Assembly (NCBI GenBank): GCA_035342095.1
Contig: DAOQWL010000006.1
Coordinates: 50,958-114,957, forward strand
Length of the DNA stretch: 64,000 bases
Source: PLanc-01 sp035342095
Lineage (GTDB): Bacteria; Planctomycetota; Phycisphaerae; Sedimentisphaerales; Anaerobacaceae
Direction of reading: 5' to 3'
The translations under genes and the position numbers were made by a program. A model generated the notes under the pieces. That model was given only the letters and a program-made list of their open reading frames with translations, searched no databases and was not told where the DNA came from. Shown here piece by piece: positions 26,315 to 34,920 of the stretch (position 1 is the first letter of the stretch; each line of letters opens with the position of its first letter).

Positions 26315-27799
26315 CTATGCTGTCCGATCCCACTCTCGGCAGAGCCGTTCGAGGTGCTCGACCACGTCCGCGTGGTCGGGCCGGCCGTACAGGTTCACTG
26401 TTTCGCCTGGATCTTCCCTGAGATTGTACAGGGCGCCGTCCTTGTCCGCCACCCGTTCATCCATGAACCAGATCAGTTTCCATTCCTTGGTGCGGACCAT
26501 GACCCGTCGGCCGCTGTGCTCGCGCAACTCGTCGTACATGGACATGCTGTGGTCGATCTCGCAGAAACAGGCCTCCCGCCAGCGGGTGACGTGGCCTCGG
26601 ATTAAGGGCATTAAGCTCCGGCCGCGGATCGAGCCCAACACGTCCAGGCCGGACAGGTCCAGCAGCGTCGGGACGAAGTCGATCATCTCGACCGGCTCGC
26701 CGATCACCTTGCCGCTTGGCAGCAGGGAAGGGCAACTCAGGACCAACGGCGCCTTGACGTTGTCGTCGTACAGGACTCGCTTCTTCCAGAGCCCATGCTC
26801 GCCCAGTTGCCAGCCCTGGTCGGAATTGATCGCGACGATTGTATTGTCGAGAACTCGCGCCTTCCTGAGGCAATCCACCAGCCGGCCGACCTGCTCATCG
26901 ACGAGCGAGACCATGCCGTAGTAGGTGCTTCGGGCGATCCCGATCTGCTCCGTCGTCAGGTCCAGCCCGCCGGCGTAGATGCGAAGCTGCTCCCGTTCGA
27001 AGCGAGGTTTGCCCGCGAGTTCGTCCTCGTTGGGCACGGGCAAATCGATCTTGCCCGGGTCGATGAAGTACGAAGGCGGCACCCAACAAGGAACGTGGGG
27101 GGCATGGAACGATACCCGCAGGAAGAAGGGCCTGCCCGTGGTGGTCAGTTCCGCGAGCTTCTGGACCGCCAAGTCGCCGATCTTCCATGTGGCCGTCTCC
27201 TGGGGCTCCATCGGCACAGTGCCTCCGATGGCCCAGCCGTGGGTTTTGGTCACGACCGCCGGGTACTTGCATTGAGCCTCTTCGAGCCTGGCACTGAGCT
27301 TCGCATCGCGCGGCCGGCCCAGCACGTCGAAATCCTCCGACACGTCCTGCTGGTACGCCCAGTCCCGCTGGTGGGCGTGCGTCTTGCCGAGGTTGACGGG
27401 GGCCATGCCGATGTCTTTCCAGGCGTTGAGCAGGTTGGGCACTTCCCTCGCCCGCTTCATGTACTCCGGCGTCACGCTGGCTGGTTTGCCCATGGCGGTG
27501 ATGCCGAAGGTATGGGGATAGTGCCCCGATTTCATCGACAGACGCGACGGGACACACACAGGGTTCTGCACGATGGCGGTCTCGAAGCGAACGCCGCGAG
27601 CCGCGAGTGCGTCCATGTGCGGCGTGCGGACCCAGGGTCGCCCGTAGCAGCCCAGCGTGTCGGCCCGAGCGTCGTCCATCGTGATCCAGAGGATGTTGGG
27701 CCGCCGGGTCTCATGGCCGGCGCCGGCCCGCACCGACGTCAGGGCCAAACCGCCAAGCCCTGCCCCAATGCCCATCTTGATGAAGTCGCGACGATTCAT
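26315..27799 (-). CDS. Tat-exported sulfatase (formylglycine type)
   Basis: A 494-residue protein with a twin-arginine signal (MNRRDFIKMGIG). The sulfatase metal site appears at once (PNILWITMDDARAD, about residues 34-47). The formylglycine motif is C82-V-P-S-R, in NPVCVPSRLSMKSGHYP. A later NSDQGWQLGEHGLWKK (about 337) supplies the remaining metal ligands. This is the choline-sulfatase/iduronate-sulfatase-like class common in Planctomycetota; the substrate is probably a sulfated polysaccharide or oligosaccharide. Activation needs a formylglycine-generating enzyme, not seen in the window. The gene sits between ccsA and the DUF4838 gene on the same strand, with gaps of 30 and 33 bp. Confidence 0.92.
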   Translation of the reverse strand: MNRRDFIKMGIGAGLGGLALTSVRAGAGHETRRPNILWITMDDARADTLGCYGRPWVRTPHMDALAARGVRFETAIVQNPVCVPSRLSMKSGHYPHTFGITAMGKPASVTPEYMKRAREVPNLLNAWKDIGMAPVNLGKTHAHQRDWAYQQDVSEDFDVLGRPRDAKLSARLEEAQCKYPAVVTKTHGWAIGGTVPMEPQETATWKIGDLAVQKLAELTTTGRPFFLRVSFHAPHVPCWVPPSYFIDPGKIDLPVPNEDELAGKPRFEREQLRIYAGGLDLTTEQIGIARSTYYGMVSLVDEQVGRLVDCLRKARVLDNTIVAINSDQGWQLGEHGLWKKRVLYDDNVKAPLVLSCPSLLPSGKVIGEPVEMIDFVPTLLDLSGLDVLGSIRGRSLMPLIRGHVTRWREACFCEIDHSMSMYDELREHSGRRVMVRTKEWKLIWFMDERVADKDGALYNLREDPGETVNLYGRPDHADVVEHLERLCREWDRTA

Positions 27800-27829
27800 C
27801 TTTGTCCTCCGGGGACTCGAAACTCAGTC

Positions 27830-28624
27830 CTATGTTGCGTAGCTGTGCAGGCCCGAGAAGATCTTGGCGAGGTTGACCCACAGCAGCGTGATGATGATCG
27901 CGAGCATGCCGGTCATCGCCCACAGGCTGTTCATGCGAGGACGCTTTGTACCGAACATGTACCGCCAGTGGAAGTAGCCCAGGTACACCAGCCAGGAGGC
28001 CAGGGACCAGAGTTCCTTCGGGTCCCAACCCCAGTAGCGTCCCCACGCCAGCTTGCCCCAATAACTGCCCAGGACCAAGCCCAACGTCAACAAGGGGAAG
28101 CCGATGGCGATCAGCTCATAGGTCGCCTGTTCCGGCGGGATGAGTGTCTCTTCGACTCGCGGTCTTCGGTTGAGCAGTTGCTCGCCCGCCTGGAAGGTGG
28201 CCTTGAGCATGAAGACGTACGACAGCATGTAGACTGCCACGTGCGGGGCGAAGAGCCAGCTCTGCAGCGCGGGCGGCAGTTGCATCGGCTCCGCGTTGAA
28301 GATGAAGCCCGCGGGGAAGAGGACGATCGCGCCGATCAGCATGTCCCCCCACTGGCCGCCGATCCGCAGGGCCCGCCGGCAGAACCACGAGATCGGATAG
28401 CAGGCGACGCCCAGGAAGAGAAAGACCTCGAAGAGGTTCTGCAAGGGCACGTGCTGCACGTGGACCCAACGATAGACAAATGAAACCGCCGCCAGTGCAA
28501 AGCCGGCGAGGAACAACACTTGACCCGCTCGCCCACGGCGGGCAATCGTCGCAACGAACGCCAGCAAATACGCGGCCATCGTTGTGTAGAGGAGCAGACC
28601 CTGGATCGTGTACTTGATTTCCAT
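27830..28624 (-). CDS. ccsA: Cytochrome c biogenesis protein CcsA
   Basis: A 264-residue membrane protein with about eight hydrophobic segments. The heme-handling WWD-like motif appears as GRYWGWDPKELWSLASW (about residues 195-211), and conserved histidines occur in YRWVHVQHVPLQN and elsewhere. With ResB/CcsB it forms the System II (Ccs) synthase that exports heme and attaches it to apocytochrome c. It starts eight bases after the resB stop codon. The family identification is secure; the gene name CcsA/ResC is used interchangeably. Confidence 0.92.
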   Translation of the reverse strand: MEIKYTIQGLLLYTTMAAYLLAFVATIARRGRAGQVLFLAGFALAAVSFVYRWVHVQHVPLQNLFEVFLFLGVACYPISWFCRRALRIGGQWGDMLIGAIVLFPAGFIFNAEPMQLPPALQSWLFAPHVAVYMLSYVFMLKATFQAGEQLLNRRPRVEETLIPPEQATYELIAIGFPLLTLGLVLGSYWGKLAWGRYWGWDPKELWSLASWLVYLGYFHWRYMFGTKRPRMNSLWAMTGMLAIIITLLWVNLAKIFSGLHSYAT

Positions 28625-28632
28625 AGGCGATT

Positions 28633-29685
28633 CTACCGGGTCTCTCCAGGGACACGCGCCGCGATCACGTAGTGGGTCCTGAACCAGGTCAGTGCCCGTC
28701 GGCCCCAGAAATGCCAGAAGACCCCGCCGATCAGCAAGGCGTAGCCGCCGTAGACGGCATTCAGGCCGGAATCCGAGACCACCAGCAGGCCGGTGTACTT
28801 GTTGCCGTACTCGTCTTCGCCGCCGGGCTTGTACTGGTAAAGGTGATAGCCGCCGTAGTGCAGCGGGTGGTTGACCTCGATCTCCTTTGCTGCGACTACC
28901 TGGTCCCCTTCGATGATCTCCAACTCGCTGATGTAGTCCCGCACGGCCTTGTGGTAGCTCATGGCAAGCGAGCTGTCGGGGTTCATGTGCGCCGGGCGCC
29001 ATGCGAAGACGTACCGTCTGCCCGCCTGTGCGCCGGGCCTCTCGACATCCACCTCCAGGGCGGGAGTGTCGTCGCCCGGCACGTCATATGTGACGCGTTG
29101 CCCGTTCTCGATGTCGATTCGGAAGTTCCTGTAGACGCGTCGGATCGTGACGGCGCCCAGGTCCGTGCCCAACGACAGGGCCTGTCCTGCCTTGGCGGGC
29201 ATCCGCCAGTTCCGACCGTCGCGACTCCAGATGAGAAGCTGTCCCGGCTCGTAGTGTTCCTCGCGGTAATCCCGGAGACGGACGCGGAAAGGCAGTTCGC
29301 GGATGCTCTTGTCCTCTGAGATCTGGACGCGATTCTCGTCGGTCTGCCCCAGGAGATCCAGCTCACCGTGGGGGATCTTGTCGATGCCGAAGAGCTGTTT
29401 CTGGAGGGCGTGTCCGGGTTTCGAGCCCCACAGGGCGCCGAGCAGGACGAGGATGCATCCCGCGTGCATCGACAACAGCGAGGGGACCCGCAGCAGCCGG
29501 CGGAAGGAGACAATCCCTGCGGCCAGCAGGGCGATGGCGGCAAACCAATACACCACGAGCGGCAGGGAATTGAAGAATGCCTGTGCCCGGTCGGCGCCGA
29601 GGAATGCGCCGTAAATCGACAGGATGGTCAGCAGGATGACTGTGGCCAGTGTAGCCCACAGCATCGCCCGCCTGAATCGACTCAT
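28633..29685 (-). CDS. resB: Cytochrome c biogenesis protein ResB/CcsB
   Basis: A 350-residue protein with two N-terminal transmembrane helices, a third near residue 80 (LSMHAGCILVLLGALWG), a large extracytoplasmic domain containing NHPLHYGGYHLYQYK, and a C-terminal helix. This fits the ResB partner of CcsA in System II cytochrome c maturation, although ResB is often longer with four helices. The start at 29685 has AAGGAG 5 bases upstream. It is divergent from hemA, so heme synthesis and cytochrome c assembly share a 181-bp regulatory region. Confidence 0.88.
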   Translation of the reverse strand: MSRFRRAMLWATLATVILLTILSIYGAFLGADRAQAFFNSLPLVVYWFAAIALLAAGIVSFRRLLRVPSLLSMHAGCILVLLGALWGSKPGHALQKQLFGIDKIPHGELDLLGQTDENRVQISEDKSIRELPFRVRLRDYREEHYEPGQLLIWSRDGRNWRMPAKAGQALSLGTDLGAVTIRRVYRNFRIDIENGQRVTYDVPGDDTPALEVDVERPGAQAGRRYVFAWRPAHMNPDSSLAMSYHKAVRDYISELEIIEGDQVVAAKEIEVNHPLHYGGYHLYQYKPGGEDEYGNKYTGLLVVSDSGLNAVYGGYALLIGGVFWHFWGRRALTWFRTHYVIAARVPGETR

Positions 29686-29729
29686 TCGTTCTCCTTCACA
29701 GGTTGACCGGGTATCCACAGAGCCTCCCT

Positions 29730-29757
29730 ATTATCTGGAACGGCGGGTCGTTCGCAA
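29730..29757 (-). promoter_or_regulatory. Promoter of the resB-ccsA run
   Basis: On the minus strand: -35 TTGCGA, 16-base spacer, -10 GATAAT, about 45 bases upstream of resB. Confidence 0.5.
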
Positions 29758-29801
29758 GCACAATCGAGTGCGGGCAGGACCTTCACGCCTCGGATCACGG
29801 C

Positions 29802-29830
29802 TTGATGTTCTTCTCGCTTTCGCGTAAACT
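29802..29830 (+). promoter_or_regulatory. Promoter of the hemA cluster
   Basis: TTGATG, 17-base spacer, TAAACT, giving a leader of about 30 bases before hemA. It is divergent from the resB promoter 45 bases away. Confidence 0.5.
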
Positions 29831-29866
29831 GTAACGCTTGTCCATCGTAGGGAATGTACCATAGCC

Positions 29867-31138
29867 ATGAAGTTGGTCCTGTACAATTTGACGTATCATG
29901 ATTGCCCGGTGGAGGTTCGGGAGCAGGTCACCTTCACAGCCGAGCAACGGCGCGAGATGCTCCGCCAGATGCACCGTCAGGACCGGATTAGCGAGGCGGT
30001 CATCCTCCAGACCTGCAACCGTCTCGAATTCTACCTCTACGCGAAGAGGGATTTCGACTGTCAGGCGTTCCTGGGCCGGGTGTTGTCGGTGTATGGGACC
30101 GAGGCGGTCGAAGCCTGGACGGCCCACAGTCAGGAAATGGCGGGAGTCGGCGTGGTCCAGCACCTGTTCGAGGTGGCCGCAGGGTTGGATTCGCAGATGG
30201 TTGGCGAGAATCAGATCCTCGCCCAGGTCAAGACTGCGTACACGGAATCGCTGGAGTCGCGGATGAGCAGGCTGGTCTTCCACCGGCTCTTCCATCACGC
30301 ATTCCGGGTGGGCAAGGCGGTGCGGACACGGACCCAGATCAACTGCGGCGCGGTCTCGATCGGTCTGGCGGCGGTGGAGCTGGCTCGCCAGAAGGCCGAT
30401 CTGCCGACCTGCAAGGCGATGATCCTCGGCGCCGGCGAGCATGCCGAACTCGTCGCGAACTACCTGTCCAAGGCCGGGGTATCCGGGCTCGTGATTGCCA
30501 ACCGCGATGTCGAGAAGGCGCGGGCGATGGCCAGGCGATTCGAGCGGGCCGAGGCCGTCGGTCTGTCCGAGATCGTCGCCCGACTGGCGGACGTCGATGT
30601 GTTGATCAGCTCCACCGCGTCGCCGGAACCTGTCCTGACGCGGGCGGGTGTGGAGTGGGCCTTGGCCGGGCGGGATCGACCGCTGTTGATCGTGGACATT
30701 GCGGTGCCGCGCGATATCGATCCCGCCATCGGGGACCTCGATTGCGTCCGCCTGTACAACATCGACGACCTCGACGGGCAGATCACCGCCAATCGCGAGA
30801 AACGGAGCCGCGAGGTTCCCAAGGCCCAGGGGATTGTCGCGGAGTTCGTCGCGCTGTTCTCTCAATGGTACGAGTCGCTCGACTTGGTTCCGGTCATCTC
30901 GCGACTGACGCAGATGGGCTTGGATCTGGCCCGCGGCGAGGCCCGACGCTATGCCAAGGACTTCGGCGACGCGAGCAGCGAGAAGCTGCAGTCCTTTGCG
31001 GAGTCGCTGGTGCGAAAGGTCCTGCACGGGCCCATCAGCTTCATCAAGGACGGCGGCGGCGAGCCCAACGCCGAGCAGCTCCAGGCCATCGACCTGGTCA
31101 ACAAGATGTTCTTCTCCCGCCGCGAGGGGGACGAATGA
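29867..31138 (+). CDS. hemA: Glutamyl-tRNA reductase
   Basis: A 423-residue protein of normal family length. The catalytic cysteine C50 lies in ILQTCNRLEFY. The SQMVGENQILAQVK region and the NADPH-binding GAGEHAELVANYL (about 185) are present, followed by a C-terminal dimerisation helix. It reduces glutamyl-tRNA(Glu) to glutamate-1-semialdehyde, the first committed step of C5-type tetrapyrrole synthesis. The ATGA at its end overlaps the next gene. HemL (the aminomutase) is not adjacent and must be encoded elsewhere. Confidence 0.95.
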   Translation: MKLVLYNLTYHDCPVEVREQVTFTAEQRREMLRQMHRQDRISEAVILQTCNRLEFYLYAKRDFDCQAFLGRVLSVYGTEAVEAWTAHSQEMAGVGVVQHLFEVAAGLDSQMVGENQILAQVKTAYTESLESRMSRLVFHRLFHHAFRVGKAVRTRTQINCGAVSIGLAAVELARQKADLPTCKAMILGAGEHAELVANYLSKAGVSGLVIANRDVEKARAMARRFERAEAVGLSEIVARLADVDVLISSTASPEPVLTRAGVEWALAGRDRPLLIVDIAVPRDIDPAIGDLDCVRLYNIDDLDGQITANREKRSREVPKAQGIVAEFVALFSQWYESLDLVPVISRLTQMGLDLARGEARRYAKDFGDASSEKLQSFAESLVRKVLHGPISFIKDGGGEPNAEQLQAIDLVNKMFFSRREGDE

Positions 31139-33645
31139 GCCGCACGCTGACGGTTGCCACTCGCCGGGGACAACTGGCCCTGGCGCAGACGCGGAGCGTT
31201 ATCGCTGCCTTGGAGGCGAGGCGCCCTGGGATCGAGATTCGCATCCGGGAGATCGTCAGTGCCGGCGACCGCGACCGCAAGACCGCCCTCTGGGACCTGA
31301 AGGACACCGGGTTCTTCACCTCGCAACTGGAGGAGGCACTGCTGGCCGGCGAGGCGGACCTGGCGGTGCACAGCTTCAAGGATCTGCCCACTCGTGAGCG
31401 GGCGGGCCTGGTCGTGGCCGCGATCTGCGACCGCCAATGGCCCGAGGACTGCCTGCTGGCGAAGGGGGCGGTTCGCGCTCTCGACGATTTGCCGCCTTCG
31501 GCTCGTGTCGGGACATCCAGCCTGCGACGGGCCGCCCAGTTGCGTCGCCTCCGACCGGACCTGCAACTGGTCCCGCTTCGAGGCAACGTGCAGACGCGGA
31601 TCGACAAGCTCAAGACGACGGATCTCGACGCGATCATTCTCGCGAGGGCGGGCCTGGAGCGGCTCGGGTTGAGCGCCGAGATCTCCATCGTGTTCGATCC
31701 GAAGGAATTCATCCCGGCTCCGGCCCAGGGCGCATTGGCCGTGCAGACGCGAAGCAACGATGATGAGACGATAACGATCGTCCGATCGATCGACGACGAA
31801 TTGTCAAGGGCCCTGGTCTTGGCCGAGCGGCAGGTGCTCACAACCACGCAGTGCGGATGTCACGCGCCGGTGGGGGCGTACGCCGAGCGCTCGGGCAACG
31901 GGGTCGAAGTGCTCGCGTTCATGGCGGATGCCGAAGGACGCCGGTTCGTCGGGAGGCAGGCGAAGGGGCCGTTGTCGCAGGCGATCCAGGTTGGCGAGCA
32001 GGTTGCCCGTCAGTTGCTCGACGACGGCGGCAGGGAAATCCTTCGCGATTTGGAGAGGGACCGGGCGACGGGCGACAGCGGTAGGGTGGGCTCCGCCCAC
32101 CGCGCGTCCAGGAAGCCGATGGTATATCTCGTGGGGGCCGGACCGGGACGGGCAGACCTTATCACTCTCCGCGGCGCCGAGCTGCTCAAGATCGCGGACT
32201 GCGTCATCATCGACAAGCTGGCCAACCCGTCGCTGTTGGAGTTGGCCCGCAAGGGCGCGGAGGTCATCCGCGTACCCAAGCGGATCGGGCCCGGCTCGTT
32301 CACCCAGGACCAGGTCAATCGGATTCTGCTCGACAAGGCCCTCGAAGGCAAGACCGTCGTCCGACTCAAAGGCGGCGACCCGTGCATCTTCGGCCGCTGC
32401 ACCGAGGAGGTCCAGCTCCTCAACGAAGCGGGCGTCGCGTTCGAGATTGTCCCGGGGATCACCGCGGCCATCGCCGCCGCGGAGTACACAGGCATCATGC
32501 TCACCGACCGGCGGTACAGTTCGCAGGTGGCCTTCATCACCGGTCGAGAGGCGGAGGGCAAAGAGGAGACGAACCTTGATTGGGACGTCCTGGCCCGCTT
32601 TCCAGGCACACTTGTGTTCTACATGGGCATCGGCGCACTGGCTTCGATAGCCAGCAAGCTCATCGACAGCGGCCTGCCCGCAGAGACGCCTGCGGCCCTG
32701 GTGGCCGATGCGACGTTGCCCACGCAGCGGCTTGTCCAGGCTCCCCTGGGGCAGATCGTCATCGAGTGCGACAAGCAGAGGATCGAACCGCCTGCGTTGA
32801 TCGTCGTCGGTCCCGTGGCGGCGGGCGATCCGAACCTGAACTGGTTCATGCGGCTGCCTCTGTTCGGCAAGGGACTCGTCCTGACCCGCGACGCTGCAGG
32901 CAACGCGGATTCCGCCCGCAAGGTGATCGCTCGCGGCGGCCGGCCTGTTGGATTCCCCACGCTGGCAATCCAGGCGATGACGGACCGCAGCGAGTTCGTC
33001 CGCACACTGGCGGAGTTTTCCGGCTATGACTGGGCGATCTTCACCAGTGCCAACGGCGTGCGGGTGTTCTTCGATGCCCTGAGCGGTCTGGGCAAAGACG
33101 CGCGGATCTTCGGCGGGGTGAGACTCGCGGCTATCGGGCCCAGGACCGCCGAGACGTTGCAGCAGTATGGGATCCGAGCCGACTTCGTGCCCGAGGTCTT
33201 CACGGGCCGGGAGTTGGCGAGACAGTTGATTGGCTACACCGACCTGCGGGGCAAGAAGGTCCTGCTGCTGCGATCGGAGATTGCCTCGGACGAGCTGGTG
33301 CGAGGTCTCGAAGCGGGCGGAGTTGCCGTGACCGATGTCGCGGTCTACACCGCGGTGTCACATAAGGGCGACGACGCGGCCCTGATTGCCCAGATGCAGC
33401 AGCGTCGAATCCAATGGCTGACGTTCGCCAGTCCGTCGGCAGTCCGTTCGTTCTTCGAACAAATCCCGCCCGAGACAGTACGTTCCCATGGCGTGAAGGT
33501 CGCCTCGGTCGGGCCGGTGACCTCGAAGGAACTGGCTCAGTTCAACGTGCAGGTCGATGCGGAGGCGACGGAGCACACCATCGACGGCCTGCTCGATGCG
33601 ATCGAGAATGTCGAGGTGACGCGAAGCGGTACATTGTCATGCTGA
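31135..33645 (+). CDS. hemC: Trifunctional HemC-CobA-HemD fusion (porphobilinogen to precorrin-2)
   Basis: An 836-residue fusion. Residues 1-~312 are hydroxymethylbilane synthase (VATRRGQLALAQT, FKDLPTRE, and the dipyrromethane cofactor site CGCHAPVGAYA). Residues ~329-573 are uroporphyrinogen-III C-methyltransferase (VGAGPGRADLITLRG, LKGGDPCIFGR, VPGITAAIAAAEY). Residues ~577-836 are uroporphyrinogen-III synthase (FTSANGVRVFF, AIGPRTAETL, TFASPSAVRSFF). It would convert porphobilinogen to hydroxymethylbilane, uroporphyrinogen III and precorrin-2. CobA-HemD fusions are well known; HemC added in front is less usual. The linker contains a palindromic REP-like unit (32081-32101). The start overlaps the hemA stop (ATGA). 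SirC-type dehydrogenase/ferrochelatase is not part of the fusion. Confidence 0.93.
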   Translation: MSRTLTVATRRGQLALAQTRSVIAALEARRPGIEIRIREIVSAGDRDRKTALWDLKDTGFFTSQLEEALLAGEADLAVHSFKDLPTRERAGLVVAAICDRQWPEDCLLAKGAVRALDDLPPSARVGTSSLRRAAQLRRLRPDLQLVPLRGNVQTRIDKLKTTDLDAIILARAGLERLGLSAEISIVFDPKEFIPAPAQGALAVQTRSNDDETITIVRSIDDELSRALVLAERQVLTTTQCGCHAPVGAYAERSGNGVEVLAFMADAEGRRFVGRQAKGPLSQAIQVGEQVARQLLDDGGREILRDLERDRATGDSGRVGSAHRASRKPMVYLVGAGPGRADLITLRGAELLKIADCVIIDKLANPSLLELARKGAEVIRVPKRIGPGSFTQDQVNRILLDKALEGKTVVRLKGGDPCIFGRCTEEVQLLNEAGVAFEIVPGITAAIAAAEYTGIMLTDRRYSSQVAFITGREAEGKEETNLDWDVLARFPGTLVFYMGIGALASIASKLIDSGLPAETPAALVADATLPTQRLVQAPLGQIVIECDKQRIEPPALIVVGPVAAGDPNLNWFMRLPLFGKGLVLTRDAAGNADSARKVIARGGRPVGFPTLAIQAMTDRSEFVRTLAEFSGYDWAIFTSANGVRVFFDALSGLGKDARIFGGVRLAAIGPRTAETLQQYGIRADFVPEVFTGRELARQLIGYTDLRGKKVLLLRSEIASDELVRGLEAGGVAVTDVAVYTAVSHKGDDAALIAQMQQRRIQWLTFASPSAVRSFFEQIPPETVRSHGVKVASVGPVTSKELAQFNVQVDAEATEHTIDGLLDAIENVEVTRSGTLSC
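32081..32101 (+). repeat. REP-like palindrome inside the hemC-cobA linker
   Basis: GTAG followed by GGTGGGC-TCC-GCCCACC, a perfect 7-bp hairpin, translated in frame at residues ~316-323 between the HemC and CobA domains. It has the GTAG-plus-palindrome form of a single REP unit. Confidence 0.65.
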
Positions 33646-33655
33646 ACGAAGTGAA
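33634..33655 (+). repeat. Possible dispersed-repeat fragment at the 3' end of the fusion gene
   Basis: The segment contains TCATGCTGAACGAAGTGAA, a sequence that, from memory, recurs as an intergenic repeat in many bacterial genomes. Here it supplies the last two codons and the stop of the HemC-CobA-HemD gene. Only one copy is in the window. Confidence 0.35.
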
Positions 33656-33675
33656 TTGTAGATAGAAACTCAAAG

Positions 33676-34836
33676 ATGATAAACGTCTCCAAACTGTATT
33701 GCGGCCTGGGCGGCCAGTCGGACGACTTGCGATATCGCAGGGATCGCGTCGTTGGCCCGGTCATTGCCTACAACTGCACTCGACGCTGCAACCTGCGATG
33801 CCTGCACTGCTACAGCGTCTCCGATTCCGGCTGCGCCGACCGCGAGATGACCACGGACCAGGCGAAGCGGTTCCTGGGCCAGCTCAAGGAGGCCCAGGTC
33901 CCCGTCTGCCTGTTCAGCGGGGGCGAACCCCTGCTTCGACCCGATCTGTTTGATCTGCTCGACGAAGCGAAGCGGATCGGATTGCCGACGGTGATCTCGA
34001 CGAACGGCACGCAGATCGACTCGGAGGTAGCCCGCCGGCTCCACGACGCGAATCTTCGCTACGTGGGAATCTCGCTCGACGGACAAGAGCCGTTCCACGA
34101 CCAGTTCCGCCAAGTTCAGGGCAGCTTCCGTGCAGCCTTGACCGGCATCGAGCACTGCCGCAAGGCGGGTCTGCGGACGGGGCTTCGCTTCACGATTACA
34201 CAGGCCAACGCGGACCAGGTGCCCGCGGTTTTTGACATTGCCCGGGACATCGGCGTGCGGCGGATCTGTTTCTACCATCTCGTCCGCACGGGCCGGGCCG
34301 CGATGTTGGATGAGCAGGGGCCTTCGTTCGATCGGACCCGCTCGGTGCTTGACACGATCTTTGACAGGACCCGCGAATTCGTCGAGCGAGACCTGGTGGA
34401 AGAGGTGCTCACCGTGGGCAATCACGCGGATGGACCCTATCTGCTGGTGCGAATGCAGCGGGAGAATCACCCCGGTTTCGAGCAGGCCCGCGAGCTGCTT
34501 CTGGCCAACGGCGGCAACCGCGTCGGCGACAAGATCGCCTGCGTCGCCTGGGACGGCACGGTCTACCCCGACCAGTTCTGGCGGAACTATCCGCTGGGCA
34601 ATGTGACAGAGAGGCCTTTCCACGAGATCTGGTCGAATGCTGCCGACCCCGTGCTGGCGAGGCTCCGAAACAAGGACCGGTACGCGGCCCCGCGATGTCT
34701 GAAGTGTCAATGGTTCGGTCTGTGCAAGGGCAACTACCGATTCCTCGGCTCCGATTCATCGGATGTCCACTGGCTCAACGAGCCCGCCTGCTATCTGACG
34801 GATGAAGAGACAGGGTTTACAGCGAGCGGACGCTGA
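33676..34836 (+). CDS. ahbC: 12,18-didecarboxysiroheme deacetylase (radical SAM)
   Basis: A 386-residue radical SAM protein. The N-terminus MINVSKLYCG is characteristic of AhbC. The SAM cluster motif is C38-x3-C42-x2-C45 (RRCNLRCLHCYSVSD), followed by FSGGEPLLRPD. Auxiliary-cluster cysteines are in IACVAWDGTVYPD and RCLKCQWFGLCKGNY. AhbC removes the acetate side chains of 12,18-didecarboxysiroheme to give Fe-coproporphyrin III, the substrate of AhbD. It starts 30 bp after the fusion gene and precedes hemB, so it lies inside the tetrapyrrole operon although ahbD and ahbAB lie 14 kb away. Confidence 0.9.
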   Translation: MINVSKLYCGLGGQSDDLRYRRDRVVGPVIAYNCTRRCNLRCLHCYSVSDSGCADREMTTDQAKRFLGQLKEAQVPVCLFSGGEPLLRPDLFDLLDEAKRIGLPTVISTNGTQIDSEVARRLHDANLRYVGISLDGQEPFHDQFRQVQGSFRAALTGIEHCRKAGLRTGLRFTITQANADQVPAVFDIARDIGVRRICFYHLVRTGRAAMLDEQGPSFDRTRSVLDTIFDRTREFVERDLVEEVLTVGNHADGPYLLVRMQRENHPGFEQARELLLANGGNRVGDKIACVAWDGTVYPDQFWRNYPLGNVTERPFHEIWSNAADPVLARLRNKDRYAAPRCLKCQWFGLCKGNYRFLGSDSSDVHWLNEPACYLTDEETGFTASGR

Positions 34837-34910
34837 TCTACAATCTCAGAACGTCGCCCGGAGTGCAGTGCCCCGCGGGCAAGGGCGACAGCCAGTAGAA
34901 AACTGTAGAT
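34836..34910 (+). promoter_or_regulatory. Nested hairpin in the ahbC-hemB intergenic region
   Basis: Three coaxial stems: ATCTACA/TGTAGAT (34836-34842 with 34904-34910), GTCGCCC/GGGCGAC (34853-34859 with 34883-34889) and TGCCC/GGGCA (34869-34873 with 34877-34881). It fills almost the whole gap before hemB and lacks a U-tract, so it may be a processing or attenuation structure. Confidence 0.45.
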
Positions 34911-34920
34911 AGTGAATTCC

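Noticed and set aside
24485..26605. 706-residue open frame on the plus strand
   Set aside because: Antisense to the DUF4838 gene, whose signal peptide, SD and coupling to fetA are clear.
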